From: Cliona cf. orientalis | Taxonomy: Eukaryota > Porifera > Demospongiae > Clionaida > Clionaidae | NCBI GenBank assembly: GCA_963930775.1 | Contig: OZ005697.1 | Location: 3,680,292 to 3,744,291, forward strand | Reading direction: 5' to 3' | Length of the DNA: 64,000 bases | Part shown: positions 32,410-44,667 of the stretch, in pieces | How the letters are laid out: every line of letters starts with the position of its first letter | How positions within the stretch are numbered: the stretch's first letter is position 1 | Position numbers and translations under genes: made by a program | Notes under the pieces: model-generated | Seen by the model: only the letters and a program-made list of their open reading frames with translations | Database searches by the model: none | What the model was told of the DNA's origin: nothing

Positions 32410-33590
32410 GATTTTGATGATAAATTTCTTCTAGTGATGAACTTCTTCTTGCTTGATAACTGATGGATAATTTCTCTATCTAGCTCACCAGCTTTTATAA
32501 CTTTTAGGCATGGAATCACTTCAATCCTTGATATTATACAAGTACCAGGAGATCCCGCCACATAAGTGCACTGCATGCATGCATACATGTTATCCGAATT
32601 CATCAGTAATTCACATGAATGGAAAATTGACTTTATTGAAGACATTGTAGGTAGCTAGTATCACCAAGTAGTGATAAAACTTGTAATTATTCATTAACCA
32701 ACATTAATGGAAATATCTTTGAAGTAGGCCTCATGAAGTTCACTTAAGTTTCTTCATTGAAGTCCACCACTTCCTATGTGTGGAATGATCTCAACTACCC
32801 ACGACAAAACTTAATGACATGCAATCATGATTATATCAATTTTAAGCACTTACCGAACATAATAATATAGTTTGGCTATAAGAATGCATAGCTAGCTAAT
32901 CATTAGCTTTCAAGCTATAGATTAAGCATGAAGCATGCATCCAGACATTTGTGGCAAACTCACATGCATGCATCTCAACCATTGGGTTTATCCCTACACT
33001 ATAGTTTTAAGGAAGTAGCTATGTATGATATTATATATAGGGTTTCTCAGATCCAAGATACACCGAAATCTCTGAATCAGATGTTATCCGACTTCTGGGC
33101 CTCAGTTATTATTATGGTAGCCCACGACAATAGCCAGTGCAAGTTTCCCCATGGTGTATGCTGCTATTGTCCTTGGATGTATTTTTATCTCATCTTTCCT
33201 TCCTGATGATAAGGTCCCTAAAATCGTATAATTATAGATTACCATCAAACTTTGCATGATGCTAGTTCCTGCATACAGCTCTATAACAGCATGCAGCTAG
33301 ATAGCGATACTAGTGGATACACAATAAATTGCTGAATATCATGGCTGAGCAAATAGCACCGTTTCGAAATCCATGGCTTCAAGGATTGGCTGCAAATTAT
33401 TCAAGTCACCTTAATAGCCATATATAGTTTAAGTCGTGTCACTGTGCATTTGTACAGAATACAAAGCTCCTTTGTTAACTTGCATGAGGAATCTCCCCCA
33501 CTATAATACGTCATCTTCTTGATCTAGGACTCAATCTGGCATTGGCATAATACTATATTGAAGGCTACAATATAATTATTACATATGTGT
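32410..33590. other. no gene recognised
   Basis: Upstream region of the C2 gene followed by AT-rich DNA. No supported reading frame, repeat family or RNA gene was seen. Confidence 0.5.
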
Positions 33591-33596
33591 ACAATA

Positions 33597-34145
33597 CAGT
33601 CGAGCCTCCGATAACGGACCCTCCGAGAAGCGGACAATCTCTCTACAGCGGACAAGTACCGTGTTACCGATTGAATTTAGCATAGTTATAGTACATTAGC
33701 AACCTCCGAGAAGCGGACGCTTCTCGATTCCGGACAGCGGACAAGATCCAAGCTCCCAACGTGACTTAAACTGCCTCTTAATAGCGGACATCCGGAAACC
33801 ACGCCCTTAAATTAATGATGCCACGCCCACCTTTGCCGCAATCTAGGCGGTCGCGATATTGTGCCGCATGCGCGATAGCCTTGAATCCAGATAACGATTT
33901 GGAGTAGCCAGTACTTCAGAAACAAAAAAATTCAGTCTGTACTATGTTGATACTGAAGACTGAACATACCAATCACTTGATTATCATCTCTACTGCTCTT
34001 ATCATACATTTAGCTACTAACTTGTTATTAAGGATAATACAATCAAAATGGGTTGAGAAATCATGAACCTCCGAGATAGGGACAACCTCTGAACAAAGGA
34101 CAAGAGGCCCGTTCCCAAAGTGTCCTTTGTTCGGAGGCTCGACTG
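33597..34145. mobile_element. pogo/mariner-like MITE, copy 2 (longer form)
   Basis: Ends CAGTCGAGCCTCCGA in both orientations, flanked by TA (33595-33596, 34146-34147). It keeps the ~150 bp missing from the copy at 9515-9915. The next ~1.3 kb also match, so MITE and neighbour were duplicated together. Confidence 0.8.
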
Positions 34146-34189
34146 TATATGTAGCTACATTTTTTAAAGATTTGTGATCTCTCTTTTAG

Positions 34190-35440
34190 GAGTTTGTCAG
34201 TTGTACAGTAAACGACGAGCAATGAGGATGAAAAGGATAGTCGACAAAAAACAAATGTATGTTCTTCCTCCCTTCCTCCCCTCCCCCCCCCCCCCCCCCC
34301 CCCCCCAATCTTTCTCTCTCTTTCACTCACTCACTCGGTCTCTCCTATAATTTTAATCTTACTTGCACTTTCTCTCTCCCTTTCTTTTACTTTTCGTTTG
34401 CAACCAGGGGAATGAAAAAAGTTATTCTCATTAAAGAAAACTCCTTCTCTTAAAGGCAATAGAGCTTCATCTAGGGAAAGATCTCCTTCAGCAACACCCT
34501 CGATTCATATGGAAGATAGTACAGATGGGAATGAAGATAAGCAAACTGACAGGGAAGTCGATCTCACCTTCAACTATGTCCGATTCAGAGCAGCCTGCTG
34601 GACCTAACAGAGTGGATGAAGGTTCTATTAATGGATGTGAGGGTGCTAATAGCATTGGAGTATTCGCAGCTAGTGGTGATGCTAGTGAAGCTGGTGGTGG
34701 TATGGTGATGATCTCACAGAGGATGAAAGAGAAACAGTAAGTCATGTTTGTGTGATAATCATGCAATACTATTACCAATGAATGTCTGGATGCTCGTTAT
34801 ATCATTACATTAATATTATTAGGATAATACTAAGTACATAGTTCTCTCTACCCTACATATGCATCATGTGACCAGACCATTAGGACTTTTATTTTGCTTG
34901 TTGTACATGTATGTATTGAGTAATGTATTATAATAGTGCAGTCCACTCTGTGTTTGTGCCTATGCACTGCATGATACAAAGTATACTAACTAGAAATCAA
35001 ATTGAATATGAAAAATAAAGATTTTTTTCCATACTACCATCTTTCCAAAATTTAATAATCCGTTTTCTCACAGTAGACTATACAGTAATGTACATGTATG
35101 TATTGTGATTTCATGTTCAATAGTTTGAGCGTGAGCAGCTGTTTACTGAGATGAACAGCATGGTGGATGAGATGAGGCAGATTGAAGGAAGGTGCTAGAG
35201 ATATGAGATATTCACAGAGAATGTACTCTCACAGGTGAAAGCTTTATGTTTTTGACGACCTTTACCATAACCTATCGACGACCCTTACCAACTAGGGCAA
35301 AACTGAGTGATGAGAATGAGCATTTTTTGTGGTGGGGATGGAGGGAATGATTCTGTCAAGCAGATTAATGTAGAGGTACATGTATGTATGGAAGTATGCT
35401 AGTGGTATGGGATGATGGGATAAACAATAGCTAAGTCCAG
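34190..35440 (+). pseudogene. syntaxin-18-like gene fragment, copy c
   Basis: Near-identical to copy a: linker exon 34190-34256 (RRAMRMKRIVDKK), acidic linker to 34736 and first SNARE exon 35124-35234. A one-base loss (gaaggaaggtgc) breaks the SNARE frame, in addition to the deletion shared with copy a. The second SNARE exon is absent; similarity to copy a stops at about 35435 (gtccagagtgtcc). Confidence 0.75.
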
Positions 35441-37090
35441 AGTGTCCTTGTATGAGTGATTAATATACACACAAGGCGAATGTGTATATATCATATTCAA
35501 ACCAACCACAATAAAGCTCTATAGAAGTGGCTTGTACTATGTACATCAGCAGGCTCTGCCCAGCTGTGCTTCAGCATAGATAGGACTGGTGGTGCCTTTC
35601 ATCTTTAATATTATGACTCCAACAATAGCTAGTATAGCTTTGAATCCAGACTTAGATAGTGAAATCAGGTTATAGTGATATTGGGTTTCCACTGAAATTC
35701 AGAGTAGATAGTCTTATTCGTTTTAGTTACAGATCAAAGGCAAAATCCTTTCTGTATTCCATTGACAGCAAAGAAAGCAGAAGGAGTGGGACATTGTACA
35801 TGTCTCTCTATAGTCTGCCTGATAATCTGCACTTATCTTAATTATAATATTGTCTCTGCCCCATACCCTTCATGATCATGACCACCATATCTGGGTCACT
35901 ACACTGTGAAGACTTATTTGATGTCAGTAAACAGGTCACCAGATGCCACCTACAGAAGATACAGAGTACTGTGGTATAATACATTGTAGAGGAATACCCT
36001 GCACCTGAACAGGGTTCTGGTACTGGAGTCAGTGCAGTAGGGGGAGGCACCAGGCTATGTCACTTTATAAAATTTAATTGAAAGTCTCTGTGACCCGAGT
36101 ATACCTCAAATGCGTACTTTCTCTCAGACAATTATTAGTTAACCCTTACCATTTAATACATATAGGAGAGGACCGACCAAAATCGCCAAATGATTGCAGT
36201 GACCCTCTGCCTATTCTTTACAGTGAGGGTTAATGATGTTGTGGTGTACGTGTACATAGCTACACTAGCCTATTTTGCTGTTATTTTAGGAAAAATTGTG
36301 CCTATTAGCTAGCTATATAGTCTGTCATTATTCTGTTACCTATTAGTCTCAAAATTATGCTAGCATAATAATTGCGCAAGGCCTACTTGTCATATTGCTT
36401 ATAGCCTCATCCCCAACATTGAAAACTTGGGATGGCCTGGGGACAAGGCTATAGTCCTGTAGCTACACGTGCTAGCATAAGGAAGACGGCTGTGATGGGG
36501 GGGGGGGGGGGGGGCACAGTGGGTGTATCACATGTCTACCACAATAGGGATCTATTAAAGGACTGTCATGCAAGGGGGGCACGTGCCCCTGGTACCCCCT
36601 GGCCTGGTTCCGCCACCTATGCATGAGTCAATGATACTACTATCTAAGCCATCAAAATGCCATTGAATACACAATGTTTACGAGAATATTAGATATTTGC
36701 TTCCAAGTCCTCAACTAGGGTACATCAATTAATGGGGTTGTTTTGCCAGGAGCCGTCAGGATGTGCTCCCAGAGCCATTCTTGTTTAGGCCTAAACAATA
36801 ACCATGCATGCATGTCATCAGCTGCTATTATAAGCAATATTTGGCATGAAAGTAATTTTCAAGTCTCAGAAAGGCTTCATTGAAGCCCTGAATTTCATAT
36901 AATTACCGCATAGATTACACCATAGATTTTATCATAGATTACATCCTCATAACCACTGAAAAAATAAATTGCTACCAGAGTTAGCTACTATGTAATAATA
37001 TATTTGACACTAATTATTATCCTCGAGCCTATGAAATTAATTATCATATAGGAATAGTCATTACATGTATCAGTTTTGTAGCAGAAACGT
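35440..37090. other. no intact gene; duplicated flank
   Basis: 35515-35960 matches 12800-13240. About 36290-36840 matches 49860-50640 and includes a foldback (36401-36452, tagcctcatccccaac). Both stretches lack supported coding. 36497-36620 is a G-rich insert ending in ggttccgccacct, probably a degenerate MITE. Confidence 0.6.
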
Positions 37091-37095
37091 GCTTC

Positions 37096-38345
37096 CTATG
37101 TAGCACATTGCTTTGGGCGAACCTTCATCTCCACATGAGTGATGCTATTAAATCCGTTCCAGTAAATACCTGGGTGAGGTTTGGTGAGTACACTGTGAGC
37201 ACACGAGCCAAACCACCACCCTCCTTTGTGAGTATGAGCACAATTACTACTCGTGCTATCACTGTCTCTGTCGTCGGTTGAGAAAGGTCTTCCATTGTGG
37301 TAATTCATGTTATCACGGCCAGGACTCGGTTGCTGCAGCTGACCAATGTGAAGAGTGAACTTGTTTTCTGGTCCATCAATGACAAAATATTTATAGATGT
37401 AGGTTAGTTGTGATCCACTGCCGTATTTAATCTCAATTTGAAGGTCCACCTGCTGTCTAGAGGTGAGGCAGTGGATGTTCCTTAGTCCATACCAAAATTC
37501 AGTGTTTAGTTCTCCAAATCCATGTTTGTAGTCGTTCCAAGTACGTGTAAAGTTGACTTGTTGTGAGACATCAGCCTTTCTCCTCAGTATGACGGTCCAT
37601 CCTCCATTACTGCAAAGAGCTTGCATTGCCGGGATGCTGGTATGAAAGACATGAGGCTCATTACCACAAACATGGTTGATCTCATAAATCCCATTGGCTG
37701 GTGGAGTGGAACCCAATATCTCAGCACCAAACTTGATTGTCTCACTAGCCTGATACAGTAAGTATACAAGGATGATAACAAAAAGTTAATAATGATTATT
37801 GTTTTACATGACCGATACAATTTAAATTACTCGCATGCAGTTAATCCCTGTAGTTATCTCAATAATTATTATAATAATATAAACTGCTGTAATTCATCAT
37901 ACTTATCTATGATGAAACACACAGGAATGTGTGTGTACAGTTTGGTGCCAAAATACAGATTGTTTTTGGCCAAATTGGGCCTTACAGTTGTTGCATACGG
38001 AGGGGGGTGGTTCAACTAATTTACCAATAATATTATCAGCCAGTGCAGATATTAGTAACATTATAATGGGAGGCTTTAAATATATTGTTAGGAGGTCCTA
38101 CTCTGAAGCATTTGAGAAGGCAATCAATTCGATTATACATACCATACTACATGAAATTCCATTAATATATTATTATAGTTCACCTCACAGCAATCTTTGT
38201 AGACAGCTTCACTGCAAGTTTCCTTGAGCTCCAAGACTTGCTGTATAGCAGCCTGGTACTGGGTAGTACAGTTGTTAGGAGCAGCCCATGCCTTAGATGG
38301 GACCACTGTCAGAGCCAAAAATATCAAAATTGTAGGACTATCCAT
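37096..38345 (-). CDS. FReD-3: secreted fibrinogen-related protein, two exons
   Basis: Exon 1 38345-38184 (54 codons), exon 2 37749-37096; phase-0 junctions, donor GAG|GTGAAC, product 271 residues. It has a signal peptide (ILIFLALTVVPSKAWA), the QYQAAIQQVLELKETC helix, KDCCE and a full fibrinogen domain: GGWTVILRR, EFWYGLRNIH, a DRDSD Ca2+-type loop with NCA, GGWWFGSC and EMKVRPKQC. It lacks the His/Gly-rich insert of FReD-2 (THKGG instead). Secreted, probably lectin-like. The intron (37750-38183) contains unrelated AT-rich DNA. Intact. Confidence 0.88.
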
Positions 38346-38408
38346 TGACAAAGGTAAACTCAAAACCTTTTGCACTAGCTAGTGGCTTAATTTCTCTGAT
38401 GCTGGCTT

Positions 38409-38416
38409 TATTTATA
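38409..38416 (-). promoter_or_regulatory. TATA-like box of FReD-3
   Basis: TATAAATA on the minus strand, 64 bp before the ATG, aligned with the FReD-2 site. Confidence 0.6.
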
Positions 38417-38677
38417 GCATTGAAGCCATAATATTATAGATCAAAGGCTATACCAACTTTCATAGTGGCTCTACTAGCATTTTTATACATTGATATTTGC
38501 CCGTAAGTAGCTGCTAATTGCTTAATGTGGTCATTTTAGTAACTAGCTATGCGGTAACATGTGGTTCAGTATGATCTTGCTCAAGATAATGATCTGAACC
38601 ACAAGTTTCTACTGTACAAGTTACACAACCACTACAAATAGGATATCACTGATATCAAATACTAGTGACATCAAATT

Positions 38678-40455
38678 CCCCTCCATCGCACCGGCGTACA
38701 GTGCCTCATTAACAGACATGGCCTCACCTTTGACCTCCTGCCACGCCCCCAAAGCCTCCTCGCGGGGTTCAAAGGTCACCACCGCTTCCGGGACACGCCC
38801 ACCTATCGCCGAGGCCAAGTCCCAGGCGCCGATATCTAAGCACTGGCCCGTGAAGCCACGCCCAATCGGAAGCAATAAAACCTGCATTAACGCACACGCA
38901 CACACTCCACACAGTGCCAGGAACACGCCCACATGCTTAATTAGACCTAATAAGGCTTTTTTTTTTTTTTTTTTTTTTCAAGGCGACCTGAATACTAAGC
39001 AGAAAAAAAATTGTCCAAAAACCACCATATAATCGAGCTGGGTGCATAGTGGAACCATACAATGCAAGCAGGCAGCCTAAATTTCAATTTTGTCAAAAAG
39101 TTGGTAATGGTCGTCACGTTTATGTGCGCGCGTGGCCCCGCCCCTCACGTAGCGCGTGGGCAGAAACATTGCAAACGCATGGCTTCCCTGTACAAACATA
39201 TGGGGAAACTTCAAAGGGCCGTAACTTTAATTGTAAGGTGTGAATCAAAAATCTGTCCGGTCAAATCTCTAGTTTCGACCCATTCTGCGTGCCCATGTAA
39301 AAATTATCTCCCCAAGTACTCCCAAACCCCCCATGAATTAGATTATTTAATTATTTAATTATTTAAATCTTTTCTTTTTTTCAAGAAGCGGACACACTAA
39401 GCAGGAAAAAAACAGTCCTGGCCATCACATAGTTGAGCTGGATGCATAATAGACCCTTGCAATGCAAGCAGACAGCCTAAACTTCAATTTTGACAGAAGT
39501 TGGTAAAGGTCGTCACGTTACTGTGCGCGCGTAGCCACGCCCCTCACGTAGCGCGTGGGCGGAAAACATTGCAAATGCATGGCTTCCTATACAAACATAT
39601 GGGGATACTTTAAAGGGCCGTAACTTTAATTCTAAGGTGTGAATCAAAATTCCATCCGGTCAAACCTATTACTTTGACCCATTCTGCGTGCCCATGTAAA
39701 AATTATGTCCCCAAGTGCTCCCAAATCCCCCATGAATTAGATTATAAAAGTTTTTTTGTTTTTTTCTACTTAGTTCAAGAAGACCAGAACACTAAGCAGA
39801 AAAAAAAATTATCGGAAAACCACCACATAGTCGAGCTGGACGCATAGTAGAGCCATACAATGCAAGCAGGCAGCCTATACACTAATTTTGACCAAAGTGG
39901 GTAATGGTCGTCACGTTGATGTGCGCGCGTGGCCCCACCCCTCACGTAGAGCGTGGGCAGAAAACATTGCAACTGCATGGCTTCCTATACAAACATATGG
40001 GGAAACTTCAAAGGGCCGTAACTTTAATTCTAAGGCGTGAATCAAAAATCTGTCCGGTCAAATCTCTAGTTTCGACCCATTCTGCGTGCCCATGTAAAAA
40101 TTATCCCCCCAAGTGTTCCCAAATCCCCCACGAATTAGATTATTTATTTAAATTTGCTTTTTTTTTCTACTTAGTGTTTAATTAACTACTTAGTGTTTAA
40201 TTTTTAAGTCGTTGCGGTTAATAGTTAAGAAAGAATGCTTTGATCTTGCTTTGAAGTGGGCAATTACCGGTGTTTTCTTCAGGGGCCACTTCCGGTCGCT
40301 AATTACACGCGCATAATCATCCCTGGCCGATTCTAGACACGCCCATCTTCGACCAAAAGCACTCGTATGGCCTCTTCGGCCACGCCCCTTCACGATTCGC
40401 TAATTGAATTAGCCAATCCTGACGCTCACGCCCACGCACTTTAATGCTACCTTAA
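38678..40455 (-). mobile_element. TTAA-family element, inverted copy with three R1 repeats, one end missing
   Basis: Reads as the complement of the family. The right terminal block begins inside at 38678 (cccctccatcgcaccg), so about 450 bp of that end are lost. Poly-T at 38958-38979 is followed by three R1 units (about 38985-39375, 39398-39780, 39785-40195). The left terminal block ends at 40451 with a diverged GGTAGC terminus, and TTAA follows at 40452-40455. The replicase gene is absent. Confidence 0.8.
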
Positions 40456-40461
40456 TATAGC

Positions 40462-40760
40462 TTTCGTTCTGTGAACTACCCCAACCGTTTCATCCGTCAC
40501 TGTAACAGTTTGTGTTCCATTGATAAATACATGGAGTATAGTCATGCTGGCGATCCAGACTTGTTCAAAAAGGACGCTTCCTGGATTCCGCGTGAAGGCA
40601 TAGCTGACCCTAAAGGAGTGTCTTTTGAATCAGTGAATTACCTGGCATGAGAGTTTATGCGACACAGCAGTGGAAAAATTCGTAAGGATCAATATAATAC
40701 AATTGACCACTTTGGTGATGATGCCACATGGTAGCTATCCCAGGCTTGTGAAGCCACCAA
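40462..40760 (+). pseudogene. AbfB-domain (arabinofuranosidase-B-like beta-trefoil) gene fragment
   Basis: The frame encodes FRSVNYPNRFIRHCNSLCS, then DPDLFKKDASW, GIADPKGVSFESVNY, FMRHSSGKIRK and FGDDATW. This is the repeat pattern of AbfB domains (SxNYPxxxIRH, LFxxDASW, SFxSVNYP), which bind arabinose-containing glycans. In-frame TGA at 40648-40650 and TAG at 40732-40734 stop it. Its start abuts the TTAA element, which may have cut the gene. Confidence 0.7.
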
Positions 40761-41071
40761 AAGTCGTTGGTGAGTGGAAATTGGTGTATGCAAACGACAA
40801 CGCTGCTGCCTCTGGCCAGTTCACTGACTCAGTTGTAGTAGGAACAGACATCATTGAAAACTCGACTAACGTTGGGTTTTCTTGGAAGAGTGTTTTTCAG
40901 CGTAGCCATGGAGCCAATGTGCCTATACTGGAAGGATTTCCCTTAATGTCCGCCAGTGTAAAGGACGTATTTGAGTTTGGTATGAGCAGCTCTGTTACAA
41001 ACCTTGATCCATCAACATGGAGCATGACAGCAACGACACAAGAACCTAAAAAGTATCACTGCTGGATATAG
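40721..41071 (+). pseudogene. beta-rich segment downstream of the AbfB fragment
   Basis: In the frame shifted by one from the AbfB fragment, an open stretch encodes KVVGEWKLVYANDNAAASGQ and later ILEGFPLMSASVKD, ending HCWI. The alternating Ser/Thr pattern is compatible with a beta-rich or pore-forming (aerolysin-like) fold, but this is weak. It is probably the rest of the AbfB gene after a frameshift. Function not assignable. Confidence 0.35.
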
Positions 41072-41341
41072 TTTATTGGAAAATTATAATAATAGTGTTG
41101 AAAAAGTGTTAACATTGATGACATTGTATCTGAAAATTGTATTAAACACGGATGTTTTCCAACATGCTATCCTGAGTTCATGTCGGAAATTTTGGAGAGT
41201 ATGAGAATCATATAGGAAATAATTGATGTTCATGTAGGAATATTTTGAGAGTGTGAGAATCGTATAGGAAATAATTGATATTAGATTCAGCTACATCTGA
41301 TTTATATCAGAAAATTCAAAAGAGTGCGTGTTTTACCACGG

Positions 41342-41560
41342 TGATGGAAAAGCAACCAAAATTTTTGAGTGTTGGAAAAATATCATTCCGAGTTCATGTA
41401 GGAATTACCACGATGTTGGAAAAGCAACCAAAATTTTTGAGTGTTGGAAAAATATTATCATTCCGAGTTCATGTAGGAATTACCACAGTGTTGGAAAAGC
41501 AACCAAAATTTTTGAGTGTTGGAAAAATATCATTCCAAGTTCATGTAGGAATTTTCTAGA
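41342..41560 (+). repeat. three tandem units of ~73 bp
   Basis: The unit begins ggaaaagcaaccaaaatttt and ends near catgtaggaattacca; it occurs at about 41345, 41417 and 41492 with a few differences. It is open in two frames because the units are alike; no gene is supported. Confidence 0.8.
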
Positions 41561-41857
41561 GTGTGTTGGAAACATTTAAATTCAATAATAATGTGTGAAT
41601 TATATTGCAAAATGGACCATAGTGTTGAAAACCAGTGCATGTGCAAGGCATGTGATCCAAGCTGAGTCAGCAATATTCAAAATCTACTGTGTCAATCACG
41701 CCGGCCTCTCTATAAGGCCCTGAGCAGTGGAGATCTACACTTTGAAAATGAGCATCTGAGGAAAGGAGGATTGGATTCGGGTTTGTCTGCAAGGGAGAGT
41801 TCAGGCAGGAGGTAAGCTACAAATCACGTATGCATGCAGCGGTGCCGGGATGCTTTA

Positions 41858-42181
41858 TGCACCTGTCAATGGTATGCCCCACTACCCCTACATGGGGCCG
41901 ATGTGGGGCAAGGTGGGGATTGTTCCTTTCGAATTTCAATAAGTCCCCACCCCTGGGGCACTTCAAGCTATGTAAAGCCTCCACATATTCTATTCTTTGT
42001 CACCAGCTGGCTTACTTCTTGACCTTCGCCCATTGTGTAATAGCTTCAAGATTATTGATTAGCACTTGATTTTTGGGCGTGACAATGCCCCACCCCTAGG
42101 GCGGGCTTGATTTTGCATATCCTACATTGTCCCCATATTTGCCCCATGTAGGGGTGGTGGGGCATACCATTGACAGGTGCA
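41858..42181. mobile_element. 324-bp MITE with long inverted repeats and TTA target
   Basis: Ends TGCACCTGTCAATGGTATGC and its complement, with imperfect inverted similarity for about 40 bp. TTA precedes the left end and follows the right end. A 3-bp TTA duplication fits PIF/Harbinger. No coding. Confidence 0.8.
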
Positions 42182-42182
42182 T

Positions 42183-43260
42183 TATAAATATAGAGAAACT
42201 CGATGATTCTATTGTTAGATTTACACGGTCATGTTTGTCGTGAAGGATGTAGCCTCAAGGATAGGTAGCTATAGTCTAGCGAGCTAAACCATCTCTCGCT
42301 CGCCACACTAAGAAGCGAGCGAGAGTTTAAGCCAAAATATACCCAAGCACCAACCGAGAATACTATTTGTGAAGACGCCTCCATAAGTAGCTATAAGAGA
42401 GTTATTGGTGATCACTTTCTTTGTTCGGCTTGGTGGTCCCAGTAAGAACGTCGATGGCCATAGAGACTGCTGGGCTTTGGATCCTTTTAATACGCATACA
42501 GTTCGTGTTAGCTGAACTGCAATTGTCAAAGGTGTTCAATGATCATTTATGCTACTGACTCACAGGTGGTACATATTGGACTATTAAAGTTTGTCTCAAA
42601 ATAGATGTCAGTACAGAACCAAGAAGACGGTGATGGAAGGAGTTTTGTAGAAGCTGGTTCGAGTAAATCCTGACACGTTAAGATCTTGGCTGCAGGAGAT
42701 GGCGAGCGACGCCGGTCCTTTGAGTTCAGAAGCATTCGACCCATCACCAGAGGTGGAGGAATCAACCCTTTCCAACTCCACTAACTTGAAGTTAGTTTGT
42801 GTATGTGTGCGTGTGTAAATGGACACGTGTGTATGTGGATGTGAATCATGCCCTTCGGGACAACCCTTGTGCATGCGTGTCTGTACGAGTTTGCATTAAT
42901 TATGAGTGAGTTTGTGTAGCTAAGTTTGCACATATGGGGTAGTACTACAACTAAAATTAATGTTAATTTTAGTAGCGATTCCGGACGCCCGATTTTTCGG
43001 CTCGATATCGCAAAGTGGCGGCAATAGCAATTCATACGGTTAAGATGTCAATAGCTTCCTCTTGATGAGGCCTATTCAGCGCTGGGTGTTTCCTGTTGAA
43101 AGAACAAAGCTTGTTCAAGTTACGCACTAAAATAGATTTTTACATACAAATTTCCATAGAGCTAAAAATCCAAAGCGTGTGGTAAACTGATTAGCTTGAT
43201 TCGAGGTTCAGAAGAAAGGCCATTCACTCAGCTAACTCGTAGTTTGTGTTTCCTGTTCAT
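42183..43260. other. no gene recognised
   Basis: No convincing reading frame or repeat. Minus-strand frames at 42308-43035 lack recognisable domains and overlap each other. Confidence 0.45.
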
Positions 43261-43283
43261 AGCTAATTCCATTGCCAAGTTAT

Positions 43284-43625
43284 GGCTGCTTTTATTGCCA
43301 CAGGTCGATCGTCCGGAAACGCTAATTTTAAGTGGGTGAGTGTACACATGTACTTGCAATTATTGATAGTATATTTATAAAATTTCTATAGTGACACTGT
43401 GCACAAGGGAGTAGTCCTGGGATCTACAACATTAATTTTATCAAGTCCCTGATGAAAATTAATGGTAAGTCGTACACTTTTAACATCACTAATAATAAAT
43501 AATAATTATGTATTCTAACCAATTTGCAGGTATGTATATATTGAAGGGAAAGACTGGCCATGAAGACCAGGAGCTGGAGGGCCAATCCCACTCAGGTGGA
43601 TCGCCTCATTTACAACGAATAAGGT
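43284..43625 (+). CDS. possible short multi-exon gene, unrecognised
   Basis: ATG near 43284 encodes MAAFIATGRSSGNANFKW up to a GTGAGT donor. A middle exon may lie between ctatag (about 43392) and a GTAAGT donor (about 43465). A third begins after ttgcag (about 43530), encoding YILKGKTGHEDQELEGQSHS. Splice signals are good, but the phases do not join cleanly in my reading and no family is recognised. Confidence 0.25.
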
Positions 43626-44090
43626 TAATAATTAACTTGATCGTCTATTGCTATAATAATATCTATTATATATGACATGTACATGTATATTTATCTATCA
43701 CAATGCTCAATATTTTTTATTTAATCCTTATCACTTCATTCATTATAATATTATTATTCATGATTCTTTTCACTTCATCACTATTATAATATGATCTATG
43801 TATATCATTATTTCCCTCGTGATCATTAATATTATATTATTTTTATTTAGTGATTATCATTCTATTTCCAATATTATTATAACACTTTTTTAACATATCT
43901 AAACCGTGATTTCCAATCGAATTATAATATATTTTCCAACAATACCCCAGAATAGATATAAAACCAACAGGATAATTTCAACAGTATTATCGTACTTTTC
44001 CAGTGGTATCGCAATGGTTTCCCAAGAAAAATGCGCGCATAATTTCTCACACTTCTCCACTACAATTCCTACTATTAGAATTGCCCCTGA
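43626..44090. other. AT-rich stretch, no gene recognised
   Basis: Strongly AT-rich sequence with many attat runs and no supported frame. Confidence 0.5.
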
Positions 44091-44093
44091 TTT

Positions 44094-44306
44094 GTGGAAA
44101 ATTCATATACTTTCAAAACACATTTCCTACAGCATATTCCAGTAGTGTATAGCATCAGTTTGAAAGCTGGAGAGCCTGTATATCTATGGAAGTGGCATGT
44201 TGCCGCAATGACCTCTGATTCAACATACATGGTGGCAAAGACCAGTATCTACATGGAGACTATAACTCACCAAAGTCCTCCCCCATACATTGTTAGCTGG
44301 CCATGA
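44094..44306 (+). CDS. unrecognised reading frame, possible last exon
   Basis: After a cag-type acceptor the frame encodes VVYSISLKAGEPVYLWKWHV and then a Ser/Thr-rich strand pattern ending YIVSWP. It looks like the C-terminal beta strands of a secreted protein and might belong with the AbfB-linked segment 3 kb upstream. Only the composition supports it. Confidence 0.3.
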   Translation: MENSYTFKTHFLQHIPVVYSISLKAGEPVYLWKWHVAAMTSDSTYMVAKTSIYMETITHQSPPPYIVSWP

Positions 44307-44667
44307 AGCTAAAAATTGGCAGATAGAGACTTAACATAGCATTTATCTGCTGTGCATATTATAATATAATGTTTTCAAATTCTGATCTTTTCACAAATTA
44401 ATCTGATTCGAATTACCCGGTATTTTAATTTTGTGATATGTCGAGCATGTACCACAGTCAACTCTGATTAGCTCTGAGTCCTGTCTATGATGTCATGTCG
44501 ATGAGCGCTTTAATTTGTTGCAATTGCTTGTTAGATTAGTTATAGCTTTTTGTATCGCTGACTATATACTTCCTTTCTGATCATCAACATGACCTTGTAA
44601 CTGATACCATACTTAGTCTTGTATGTACTGACATTAGATGGTTTCCTTTTCTAGTTGTATGTTAAAA

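Noticed and set aside
41342-41560. CRISPR-like regular repeats
   Set aside because: Units are directly tandem without unique spacers, in a eukaryotic context; a plain minisatellite.
44094-44306. Assignment of the strand-rich frames to a pore-forming toxin family
   Set aside because: Only a general Ser/Thr alternation is visible, with no family motif, so function is left open.
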